Shown: positions 1 to 6,076 of the stretch, piece by piece
Layout of the letters: each line of letters begins with the position of its first letter
Numbering within the stretch: the stretch's first letter is position 1
Source of the DNA: Methanoregulaceae archaeon
GTDB taxonomy: Archaea; Halobacteriota; Methanomicrobia; Methanomicrobiales; Methanospirillaceae
Assembly (NCBI GenBank): GCA_025453715.1
Contig: JALOPT010000100.1
Coordinates: 1 to 6,076 of the forward strand
Reading direction: 5' to 3'
Length of the DNA stretch: 6,076 nt
Translations under genes and position numbers: made by a program
The notes under the pieces: model-generated
Told to the model about the DNA's origin: nothing
The model's database searches: none
Seen by the model: only the letters and a program-made list of their open reading frames with translations

Positions 1-627
1 GCCACACCCGCATTTCATATACCGGTGCAGGCTGAATTTCCCGCGCTCTTCGAGACCTTCCTTCCGGAGCCGGTGGAGCACGGCATACATCATTTTTTCA
101 GGCCCGCATACACATACCTGCGAGTACCTGTCCAGGTGGAGGTTATCCATACCCTGCACCGCGAACCCCATTTTACCGGCTGAACCGTCATCGGTCATAA
201 TTTTAAGTTCTGTCACATCATCCAGCTTCCTGCGGAACAGGAGTTCATCCGCAGTCCGCGCCCCGATAACGAAGGTTGATACCACTCCCGTCATGGCTAG
301 AGGGAGAAGGGGGGCAGCACCCACACCCCCCGCAATGGCAAGCGTGCCATCCTTCAGTTCAAACCCGTTACCAAACGGGCCCCTGATCCCGAGGGCATCA
401 CCTTTCTCCATTGATAGCAGGGCCGATGTCGCATCTCCTGCTTTCTGGACGGTAATGGATGAGGGGGATGACAGTGCCATCGGGACCTCGTCAATTCCCG
501 GGACCCATACCATGACAAACTGCCCGGGATTAAATGAGAACCTGTGATTGAACAGGATAGTAGAGACGGTTGGTGTCTCCTTAATTACCTCTGTAATACG
601 GACACCTGCCGGGAGGTGATCACCCAT
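1..627 (-). CDS. pyrK: Dihydroorotate dehydrogenase electron-transfer subunit PyrK, 3' end cut off by the window
   Basis: PyrK carries electrons from the FMN of PyrD through an iron-sulfur centre and FAD to NAD+, as the B subunit of class 1B dihydroorotate dehydrogenase in cytoplasmic pyrimidine synthesis. The frame read from the complement is open for 209 codons from the ATG at 627-625 to the window edge. Visible signatures are an N-terminal flavodoxin-reductase-like barrel with FNPGQFVMVW (32-41), the flavin-contact stretch DEVPMALSS (46-54), RGPFGNGF (82-89), the nucleotide-binding loop AGGVGAAPLLP (99-109) and CGPEKMM (174-180). The last residues, MKCGCG (204-209), begin the cysteine cluster that binds [2Fe-2S] in this family; the remaining cysteines lie outside the window. 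The start overlaps the end of pyrD by 8 nt (ATGGGTGA). The only Shine-Dalgarno-like sequence upstream is a weak GGGGTG. No frameshift is seen, so the truncation is due to the window. Confidence 0.93.
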   Translation of the reverse strand, partial: MGDHLPAGVRITEVIKETPTVSTILFNHRFSFNPGQFVMVWVPGIDEVPMALSSPSSITVQKAGDATSALLSMEKGDALGIRGPFGNGFELKDGTLAIAGGVGAAPLLPLAMTGVVSTFVIGARTADELLFRRKLDDVTELKIMTDDGSAGKMGFAVQGMDNLHLDRYSQVCVCGPEKMMYAVLHRLRKEGLEERGKFSLHRYMKCGCG

Positions 628-1507
628 GGGCACACCCCACGATCTCATCAGGAGGAACACCATCCGCAGCGTAGAGCGTGTCATATATTGAACGGAAAAT
701 ATCCCGGTCATGGATAACAGCGCTGCCTATCTGGACCGCAGATGCACCGGCCATCATCATCTCAACCACATCATGAGCCGATGAGACCCCGCCACAACCG
801 ATAACCGGGATACTGCATGCATCGTAGAGTTCATAGACACACCTGACAGCGATGGGGAATACCGCCGGGCCCGATAACCCGCCGAACCGGTTGCCAAGGA
901 CCGGGCGCCTGAGATCGGTGGAGATCCGCATTGCCTTCACGGTATTAATTGCAACGATCCCATCTGCACCACCCCGTTCAGCAGCAACCCCGCATCTGGT
1001 AATGTCCGTGACATTCGGTGTGAGTTTCACCCATACGGGCATCCCGAGCGATTTTACCGCTTTTGTACATGATTCGACCATCTCTGGATCAACGCCGATT
1101 GCAGCCCCGTACCCTTCAGCATGAGGACAGCTCAGGTTGAGCTCTATCCCTGATACCATGCCCTTAAACCAGGAGGCGACCTCCCGGAATTCGGATGGGC
1201 TCCCCCCAAAAACACTTGCGATAACGGGTCTGCCATTCACCGGTCCGAGTTCAGTTAAAAAGTCCTTCGATGGGTTGGGAAGGCCCATCGCATTGATCAG
1301 ACCGCCTTTAATCTCGCAGAAACAGGGGCCGGGATGCCCTTCATGGGGATATGGCCCGATAGATTTCGTGACCACCGCCCCTGCCCCCGTTGAAAGAACA
1401 CGGGCAAGTGATGCACCGGTTGTACCAAGGATCCCTGCCGCGAGAACCAGGTGGTTGTCCATCTGAACACCACCTGCCGTTACACTACCGGTTTTCAGCC
1501 TGATCAT
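620..1507 (-). CDS. pyrD: Dihydroorotate dehydrogenase, class 1B catalytic subunit PyrD
   Basis: An FMN-dependent TIM-barrel enzyme that oxidises dihydroorotate to orotate, passing electrons to PyrK. From the ATG at 1507 the protein has 295 residues, close to the family norm. Visible signatures are AAGILGTTG (23-31), TKSIG (47-51), the substrate-site NAMGLPNP (72-79 region), NLSCPH with the catalytic-base Cys127 typical of class 1 enzymes, VKLTPN (160-165), AINT (186-189), GGLSGPA (209-215), and the FMN-phosphate loops GCGGV (237-241) and GASAVQIGSA (254-263). Start choice: the frame stays open to an ATG at 1558, but that would code through the likely promoter. Family similarity begins near TAGGVQMDNHLVLAAG, which favours 1507. 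An ATG at 1462 has a better Shine-Dalgarno match (AGGTG, 8 nt upstream) but would remove the first strand. The gene leads a pair with pyrK and is divergent from mdh. Confidence 0.95.
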   Translation of the reverse strand: MIRLKTGSVTAGGVQMDNHLVLAAGILGTTGASLARVLSTGAGAVVTKSIGPYPHEGHPGPCFCEIKGGLINAMGLPNPSKDFLTELGPVNGRPVIASVFGGSPSEFREVASWFKGMVSGIELNLSCPHAEGYGAAIGVDPEMVESCTKAVKSLGMPVWVKLTPNVTDITRCGVAAERGGADGIVAINTVKAMRISTDLRRPVLGNRFGGLSGPAVFPIAVRCVYELYDACSIPVIGCGGVSSAHDVVEMMMAGASAVQIGSAVIHDRDIFRSIYDTLYAADGVPPDEIVGCAHG

Positions 1508-1569
1508 CCAGAAGAAAGATAGTTTCAATTGTTTATTATTTATTCTCGTGAAAACCAATACTAGAAGTT
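1508..1569. promoter_or_regulatory. Divergent promoter region between pyrD and mdh
   Basis: The 62-bp gap contains one A/T-rich core at about 1531-1544 (GTTTATTATTTATT). It can serve as a TATA-like box in either direction. Archaeal transcription usually starts about 25 nt downstream of the box centre. Here that puts starts near 1562-1565 for mdh and near 1510 for pyrD, giving very short leaders or leaderless mRNAs. Consistent with this, neither ATG (1570 plus, 1507 minus) has a convincing Shine-Dalgarno sequence. An imperfect inverted repeat, GTTTCA (1522-1527) and TGAAAAC (1549-1555), flanks the core and could be an operator, but it is short. Transcription starts are inferred, not observed. 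Confidence 0.55.
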
Positions 1570-2436
1570 ATGACATGCCTTTCGGTACTGGGGGCAGGAA
1601 AGATCGGGGGCGAAATAGCGTACCTTGCATCTGTGCTCGGCATCATCGATGAACTGATACTCTATGATGTAAATGCACCGTTTCTCCGCGCTCAGGTGCT
1701 GGACCTGATGCATGCGGGTCTCGATATTGAGATCAGTACTGATCCCTGGAGAGCCAAAGAATCAGATATCTGTGTGTTTGCCGCTGGATTTCCGCGGGAC
1801 CCCTCGGTAAAAACGAGGGCGGACCTCCTCCGCGTCAACCTGCCGGTCGCTGAGAGTTGCAGCAGACCACTCCACGATTATGACGGGGTCCTCATCACGG
1901 TAACAAACCCGATGGATGTGAACAACTATTTCTTCGCCGAAGAAACCGGAATAGACCCAAAGCGGTGCATCGGTTTCGGTGGCCAGCTCGACAGTGCCCG
2001 GTACGCAGTTTCCCTGAAGAAAAGAGAGATCCGGGGGCAGGCATGGGTACTGGGAGACCACGGCGAACACCAGGTCCCGGTCTTTTCCACCCTTCCCGAA
2101 AACGTCCCGGCAACCACCAGGGAAGAGATACTTGCTGAACTACGAAATGCAAGCATGGAGATCATACAGGGCAAAGGCGGCACCGTCTTTGGACCTGCGT
2201 GGCATATAGCGAACCTTATACGTATGATCAGCACAGACAGCCGTTCGCTTATTACCTGCTCATGTGTCCTCTCAGGGGAATACGGGATCGATGGCTGCTC
2301 ACTCGGGGTCCCGGCACGGGTCGGAAGAAACGGGGTTCACAAAATAGAGGAATGGGATCTCGACGAATGGGAACAGTCCCATTTGCAGGCAGCTGCGGAA
2401 ATAACCAGGGAACTCTGCCGGAGAGTGAATGACTGA
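1570..2436 (+). CDS. mdh: Malate dehydrogenase (LDH/MDH superfamily), probably NAD-dependent
   Basis: Interconverts oxaloacetate and malate in the cytoplasm; in methanogens this normally feeds the partial TCA pathway towards fumarate. The 288-residue protein starts directly with a Rossmann strand and GAGKIGG (8-14). Asp33 (LYD) after the second strand suggests NAD(H) rather than NADP(H). The mobile loop AAGFPRDPSVKTR has Arg76 at the substrate-discriminating site (Gln102 in lactate dehydrogenases), favouring malate/oxaloacetate, and Arg83 as the equivalent of Arg109. TNPMD (112-116), LDSAR with Asp141 and Arg144, and GDHGEHQVP with catalytic His164 complete the active site. The C-terminal region has LGVPARVGRNGVHKIEEW, typical of the family. 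Two oddities: the loop between the two arginines seems one residue longer than in common MDHs, and the usual GEHGD is GDHGE. It is slightly shorter than the typical 300-310 residues. The leader is very short, and the gene overlaps polB by 8 nt. Confidence 0.9.
   Translation: MTCLSVLGAGKIGGEIAYLASVLGIIDELILYDVNAPFLRAQVLDLMHAGLDIEISTDPWRAKESDICVFAAGFPRDPSVKTRADLLRVNLPVAESCSRPLHDYDGVLITVTNPMDVNNYFFAEETGIDPKRCIGFGGQLDSARYAVSLKKREIRGQAWVLGDHGEHQVPVFSTLPENVPATTREEILAELRNASMEIIQGKGGTVFGPAWHIANLIRMISTDSRSLITCSCVLSGEYGIDGCSLGVPARVGRNGVHKIEEWDLDEWEQSHLQAAAEITRELCRRVND
2420..2423 (+). promoter_or_regulatory. Ribosome binding site of polB inside the mdh 3' end
   Basis: GGAG lies 5 nt before the polB ATG at 2429, within GGAGAGTGA, which is close to the archaeal consensus GGAGGTGA. 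It supports the start that overlaps the mdh stop codon, and translation of polB from the same mRNA as mdh. Confidence 0.6.
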
Positions 2437-4900
2437 ACCCCCGGCATCTGGTCAGCAGCCTGGCGTCCCGCCGGGGCATGAAAACGCCCCTTGCACCTTG
2501 CAAATCGGAATCAACCAGGTGGAATACAGCAATACCCCGGATGGACCACTCATCCATATCTTTGGGCGGGACGAGAAAGGGCAGGCAATTCATCTCCAGG
2601 TAACGGGGTTTAAACCATATTTTTACGTCCCGGCCGGAGAGGCAGATGGGAAACCACTTGCACAATCAATCACCCCTGACAGGGAGAATACCTATTATTC
2701 GATTCACCGTGAACCATTGCGGCGGCTCTATACCCAGCGCCCCGGTGATGTGCGTGAACTACGCGAAAAATACCACCATTGTGAAGCTGACATCCCGTTT
2801 GCGACCCGTTTTCTGATTGATACAGGGCTTACCGGGGGTGTCGGGGCACCGTCTCCCGAAGCCAATTACCGGGACCTTAAACAGTCAGATATACAGTCAC
2901 CGGCCCGTATCTGCATGCTCGATATCGAGTGCGAGGACGAGCGTGGTTTTCCCGAACCGGGACGCGACAGGATCATCTGCCTGACGGCCTGGGACTCGTT
3001 TGACGACCATTACACATCGTTCGTTTCGAGTCCCTGTGGTGATGCCTATGACTTTACCACCCGGATGGCAGCAACAGGGGGCCTGAAGAACGGCTGTTTT
3101 GCACAGGGGAAGCATACGATCTGCACCTATGCCGGTGAACGGGCAATGCTCGAAGGGTTTATCGACTATATCAAAAAAACGGACCCTGACATCCTCTCGG
3201 GGTGGAACTTCGTCGATTTCGATATGCCCTATATTACCGGCAGGATGGAAGCAATCGGGCTTAATCCAACCCTTTTATCACGGTTGCCGGGTCAGACGGA
3301 ACGAAATGCGGTCCGCGGTCGTGCACTTTTTGACCTGCTGTCAGGGTATAAAAAAATGCAACTGTCCGAGCGCGAGTCTTACCGCCTGGATGCCATTGCC
3401 GAAGCGGAACTCGGTGATGCAAAAGTCCGCTATAAAGGCGGGGTTAGCGACCTCTGGAAAACCGATCCCGAGCTCCTCGTGGAATATAACTTCAAGGACG
3501 TCGAGCTCTGCGTCCGGATCAACCAGAAAAACAGCATTATTGAGTTTTACCGGGAGATCGCGCGGTATGTCGGTTGTCCCCTCGACCGGACCCTGAATTC
3601 CTCGAATGTTATCGATATCTACATCCTCAGAAAGGCCCATGGCCGCTATGTACTTCCTTCAAAGGGTTTTGCTGCTGCCAACGAGTTTGAAGGGGCCACT
3701 GTTTTCGACCCGAGCCGCGGCCTGCGTTCAAACGTAGTGGTCCTTGACCTTAAGTCGCTCTACCCGATGGCGATGATGACGATCAATGCATCCCCGGAGA
3801 CAAAGGACCCGGCCGGGGAACTCCGGGCGCCTAACGGGATCAGGTTCCGGAAAGAACCGGACGGTCTGACGAGGAGTATCATTGCCGAGCTCCTCGGGGA
3901 GAGGGATGAGAAAAAGCGCCAGCGTAACCTCTTTGCATTCGGCTCCCCTGAATATATACTCCTTGACCTCCAGCAGAACGTCCTGAAGGTAATTATGAAC
4001 ACCTATTACGGGGTAAGCGGGTATACCCGGTTCCGTCTCTATGACAGGGAGATCGGTTCAGCAGTCACATCGGTTGGACGTGCGATTATCGAACATACGC
4101 GAAGTGTGATAGAAAAAGCGGGTTACCGGGTGATTTACGGGGATACTGACTCCTGCATGGTCCAGTTGCCCGCCATGGGCATTGAAGAAACGATCGCCAA
4201 TGCACGGGTTATCGAAAAGGAGCTCAACGAAAGCTACGGGGATTTCGCGAAACGGGAACTGAATGCCGATAGTCATTTCTTTTCGATTAAATTCGAAAAG
4301 ATTTACGGCAGTTTCTTCCAGGCCGGGAAGAAAAAACGGTATGCCGGCCACCTTACCTGGAAGGAGGGGAAAGTTGTCGATGAGATTGATATCGTCGGCT
4401 TCGAGATCCGGAGAAGTGACTATCCCCAGATCACCAAAAGGGTCCAGATGAAAGTCATGGAAATGATCCTTCACGAGGAACCTTTCGAAGAGATCAGGAA
4501 CTACCTTGGGACGATTATCAGGGACTACCGGAGTGGCCGCTATTCCCTCGATGAGATAGGGATCCCGGGGGGTATAGGAAAGCAGCTTGCCGATTATGAG
4601 AATGACGACGCACATATCCGCGGTGCAAAGTATGCAAATGAACACCTCGGTATGGAGTTTTCAAAGGGGAGTAAGCCAAAACGGGTCTATATCAAGGGGG
4701 TTAAATCCAAGTACAAGAGAACCGATGTCCTCTGCTTCGAATACGGTGACCAGGTGCCCCCTGAATTTATGATTGATTACGAGATGATGCTGGACAAAAC
4801 AATCAAGCAGCCGATCTCGAGGATCATCGAAGCCCTTGGATGGGACTGGGCAGCTATTGACCCTTCAAGGACCACCCTCGCACAATTTGGGCTTGGATAA
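2429..4900 (+). CDS. polB: Family B DNA polymerase (PolB) with 3'-5' proofreading exonuclease
   Basis: A DNA-dependent DNA polymerase for replication or repair, 823 residues, slightly longer than the roughly 775-800 usual in Euryarchaeota. Order of domains: a Pro/Gly-rich tail (about 1-22) with no match to the Pyrococcus-type N-terminus; the N-terminal domain (about 23-155); the exonuclease with Exo I DIE (165-167), Exo II N260 to FD (264-265) and Exo III YNFKD (353-357); then palm and fingers with motif A DLKSLYP (440-446), motif B K520 to NTYYG (524-528), motif C YGDTDS (570-575) and the DNA-contacting KKKRY (634-638). All catalytic acidic residues are present, so both activities should be intact. 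Motifs A, B and C, common intein sites in archaeal polymerases, are uninterrupted. The C-terminus RTTLAQFG (814-821) resembles a degenerate PCNA-binding PIP box without the leading Gln. The start is set by the GGAG 5 nt upstream, and no other Met occurs before residue 163. The gene is the second in a pair with mdh. Confidence 0.97.
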   Translation: MTEPPASGQQPGVPPGHENAPCTLQIGINQVEYSNTPDGPLIHIFGRDEKGQAIHLQVTGFKPYFYVPAGEADGKPLAQSITPDRENTYYSIHREPLRRLYTQRPGDVRELREKYHHCEADIPFATRFLIDTGLTGGVGAPSPEANYRDLKQSDIQSPARICMLDIECEDERGFPEPGRDRIICLTAWDSFDDHYTSFVSSPCGDAYDFTTRMAATGGLKNGCFAQGKHTICTYAGERAMLEGFIDYIKKTDPDILSGWNFVDFDMPYITGRMEAIGLNPTLLSRLPGQTERNAVRGRALFDLLSGYKKMQLSERESYRLDAIAEAELGDAKVRYKGGVSDLWKTDPELLVEYNFKDVELCVRINQKNSIIEFYREIARYVGCPLDRTLNSSNVIDIYILRKAHGRYVLPSKGFAAANEFEGATVFDPSRGLRSNVVVLDLKSLYPMAMMTINASPETKDPAGELRAPNGIRFRKEPDGLTRSIIAELLGERDEKKRQRNLFAFGSPEYILLDLQQNVLKVIMNTYYGVSGYTRFRLYDREIGSAVTSVGRAIIEHTRSVIEKAGYRVIYGDTDSCMVQLPAMGIEETIANARVIEKELNESYGDFAKRELNADSHFFSIKFEKIYGSFFQAGKKKRYAGHLTWKEGKVVDEIDIVGFEIRRSDYPQITKRVQMKVMEMILHEEPFEEIRNYLGTIIRDYRSGRYSLDEIGIPGGIGKQLADYENDDAHIRGAKYANEHLGMEFSKGSKPKRVYIKGVKSKYKRTDVLCFEYGDQVPPEFMIDYEMMLDKTIKQPISRIIEALGWDWAAIDPSRTTLAQFGLG

Positions 4901-5028
4901 AAAAAGGTGCGAGGGGCCGTTAATTTTGAAATACCCTGACAGAAGGTTTCGGGGAGAATCTCTATCATTCGAATGGGCTCATATAAGCTTGGAATTTAGA
5001 GAATTTCTGTGAACGTGATATACAGGTG
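4901..5028 (+). promoter_or_regulatory. Spacer with a possible TATA box (4981-4988) and Shine-Dalgarno (5015-5019)
   Basis: The gap between polB and the next gene contains CATATAAGC at about 4980-4988, a plausible archaeal TATA box. It would start transcription near 5008-5010 and give a leader of about 20 nt. GTGAT at 5015-5019 matches part of the consensus AGGAGGTGAT and sits 9 nt before the ATG at 5029 or 6 nt before the GTG at 5026. Just after polB, TTAATTTT (4920-4927) is the only T-rich stretch, and I see no strong hairpin, so a polB terminator is not clear. Confidence 0.4.
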
Positions 5029-5916
5029 ATGCAGTTGACGGAGGAGTTTCTTGAACTTATCCAGGAGACCAAGATCAGAGAGCTTCTAAAAGACGCATCC
5101 AGGGAACGCTATGAAGCCAGTGGAGTCTGTCTGAAGGATGACTATCTCCATATTATTTTCGATGATTCTCCCCTCCTTTTACGTCTCCGGCGGGATTGGT
5201 GGTGCGATGGAGAGGGGCCTTCCCTCCTGGATTTGGATGGCACCGGAGCGGGTTATGAGGATATTACGTACCAATCATCAACCAGCAGGTGGTATTTACT
5301 CATCGAGGCAGCCAAAACGGATTCTGGGGCCTTTATGCCACGTGTCGACGAGTTTGACGAGTCATTCGCTTTTATTAAAAGTTACTGGCTGCCCTTCCAG
5401 CTCGAATCCGGTAATAAGGGGTTAGAAGGCTTGTCAACCCTTTATTATGCCGGGAATGAATATCTGCTTGGCCTGTGTGAGGGAAACAACTGCAAAGGCG
5501 GTGGCGCAGGTCTTCGACCAGGAAAAGGGCGTATACAGGCATTCCGGCGGGTTGGGGAGAACTGGGAATATGCGGGGACAATAAAACTACCCGGACAGGT
5601 TCGTTACAAGGACTACTCCAGCCTCGATATCCACAATGGCTGTCTGACAATTCTCTCGCAGGCTTCGTCTTCCATGTGGGTCGGGCGCCTCCGCGGGCGT
5701 TCATCCGGTCTGGATGATCTGTTCGAAGACGATGGCCGGTTGTTCCTGTTCCCACGCGACGAAAAAGGTCGGATTATATACTGCAACCTTGAAGGTGTGA
5801 CCTGGATTGGAAACGATCAGATAGCTGTTGTATCTGATAAAGCCAAAGCTGGTCAGCCAGGACCTTGTGCCATTAAAGACCAGTCGTTACATATTTTTAG
5901 GGCTCGGGAATTCTGA
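5029..5916 (+). CDS. Uncharacterised soluble protein, probable beta-propeller with four repeats
   Basis: I do not recognise a specific family. The protein has 295 residues from the ATG at 5029; a GTG at 5026 would add one residue. There is no signal peptide and no membrane segment, so it is probably cytoplasmic. After a charged helical N-terminus (about 1-35) the chain is rich in beta strands. Four short repeats are visible: GYEDITYQ (75), GLEGLSTL (131), DYSSLDIH (195) and NLEGVTWI (253). Each is followed by a hydrophobic strand such as YLLIEA, YLLGLCE, LTILSQ or IAVVSDK. The spacing of 56, 64 and 58 residues fits propeller blades. The EG-[LV]-[ST] and VVSD signatures recall phytase-like and SdiA-regulated propellers, but this is a remote resemblance. 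CEGNNC (150-155) followed by a Gly-rich loop up to PGKGRI is the most distinctive stretch and could be a ligand or metal site. It seems to be transcribed alone. No catalytic function can be assigned. Confidence 0.85.
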   Translation: MQLTEEFLELIQETKIRELLKDASRERYEASGVCLKDDYLHIIFDDSPLLLRLRRDWWCDGEGPSLLDLDGTGAGYEDITYQSSTSRWYLLIEAAKTDSGAFMPRVDEFDESFAFIKSYWLPFQLESGNKGLEGLSTLYYAGNEYLLGLCEGNNCKGGGAGLRPGKGRIQAFRRVGENWEYAGTIKLPGQVRYKDYSSLDIHNGCLTILSQASSSMWVGRLRGRSSGLDDLFEDDGRLFLFPRDEKGRIIYCNLEGVTWIGNDQIAVVSDKAKAGQPGPCAIKDQSLHIFRAREF

Positions 5917-5966
5917 TTTGACTCCCGGGTCAGAGAAACTGAATAGTTGGTTAGACCAGGAAAAAC

Positions 5967-6018
5967 CGGGCCTTTGCGGGCCCGTATCGATTCAGATGCT
6001 AATAATACTACCTTTTTT
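5967..6018 (+). terminator. Probable transcription terminator after the propeller-like gene
   Basis: CGGGCC (5967-5972) and GGCCCG (5979-5984) form a perfect 6-bp GC stem with a 6-nt loop, about 50 bp after the stop codon. A run of six T follows at 6013-6018. Archaeal termination depends mainly on T tracts, so the T run may matter more than the stem. The gap of about 28 nt between stem and T run is longer than in bacterial intrinsic terminators. Confidence 0.45.
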
Positions 6019-6040
6019 CCAATCAACACTCATTTGCCTG

Positions 6041-6055
6041 TTATTTTAAAAAAAA
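6041..6055. other. A/T-rich tract near the right edge: terminator of a convergent gene or promoter of the next one
   Basis: TTATTTT is followed by eight A (6048-6055). Read on the minus strand this is an eight-T run, suitable as a terminator for a gene entering from the right; on the plus strand it could be a TATA-like element for a gene beyond the edge. No coding region of useful length is visible in 5917-6076: the only plus-strand ATG near the edge (6064) meets a stop after three codons. Confidence 0.25.
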
Positions 6056-6076
6056 CGGGGCGTATGGAGACCTGAT

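Noticed and set aside
852..1466. Two plus-strand open frames opposite pyrD
   Set aside because: Both are antisense shadows of the well-conserved PyrD sequence and have no ribosome binding site or family match.
1508..1558. Longer pyrD start at the ATG at 1558 (17 extra residues)
   Set aside because: It would code through the A/T-rich promoter core, and the added residues do not resemble the family N-terminus.
3099..3596. 165-codon open frame on the plus strand in another frame of polB
   Set aside because: It overlaps the exonuclease domain coding sequence and its translation is low-complexity with no family features.
3737..4161. Intein in the polymerase motifs A, B or C
   Set aside because: The motifs are continuous with normal spacing and no intein splice-junction residues are present.
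4058..4645. 195-codon open frame on the minus strand inside polB
   Set aside because: It lies wholly antisense to the conserved palm region of PolB, has no recognisable motif, and is explained by codon bias of the real gene.
5828..6049. 73-codon plus-strand frame across the end of the propeller-like gene
   Set aside because: Most of it is out of frame with the real gene, and the rest runs through the hairpin and T-rich terminator region.
1..6076. tRNA/rRNA genes, CRISPR array, insertion sequence or mobile element
   Set aside because: No regular direct repeats, cloverleaf-like segments, transposase-like protein or terminal inverted repeats were seen; almost all sequence is accounted for by ordinary genes.

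Overview
The window looks like a chromosomal segment of a methanogenic euryarchaeon, most likely in or near the Methanomicrobiales. This rests on three things: a family B DNA polymerase of euryarchaeal type (motif A reads SLYPMAMMTINASPET), a PyrD/PyrK pair of the NAD-linked archaeal kind, and promoters with A/T-rich TATA-like boxes very close to the start codons. The exact genus is not determinable by reading alone.

Layout. Positions 1-1507 hold two genes on the minus strand: pyrD (dihydroorotate dehydrogenase catalytic subunit) followed by pyrK (its FAD/iron-sulfur electron-transfer subunit). pyrK runs off the left edge of the window. A 62-bp gap (1508-1569) with one A/T-rich core separates them from a divergent plus-strand pair: a malate dehydrogenase of the LDH/MDH superfamily (1570-2436) and a complete, intein-free family B DNA polymerase (2429-4900). 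In both pairs the downstream start codon overlaps the upstream stop by exactly 8 nt (ATGGGTGA and ATGACTGA), which suggests translational coupling.

After a 128-bp spacer with a possible TATA box lies a monocistronic gene (5029-5916). It encodes a soluble protein of about 295 residues that I cannot name. It contains four copies of a short E-G-[LV]-[ST]-like motif about 60 residues apart, which points to a beta-propeller, perhaps distantly related to phytase-like/SdiA-regulated propellers. The last 160 bp are non-coding and carry a GC hairpin and T/A tracts, probably a terminator that may serve both strands.

How the genes work together. PyrD and PyrK form one enzyme of pyrimidine synthesis. 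Malate dehydrogenase links oxaloacetate and malate in the partial TCA pathway; oxaloacetate also gives aspartate, the pyrimidine precursor. PolB is a replicative or repair polymerase. Its co-transcription with mdh is probably genomic layout rather than a functional link. I found no mobile element, CRISPR array, RNA gene or defence system here. The most open item is the propeller-like protein.
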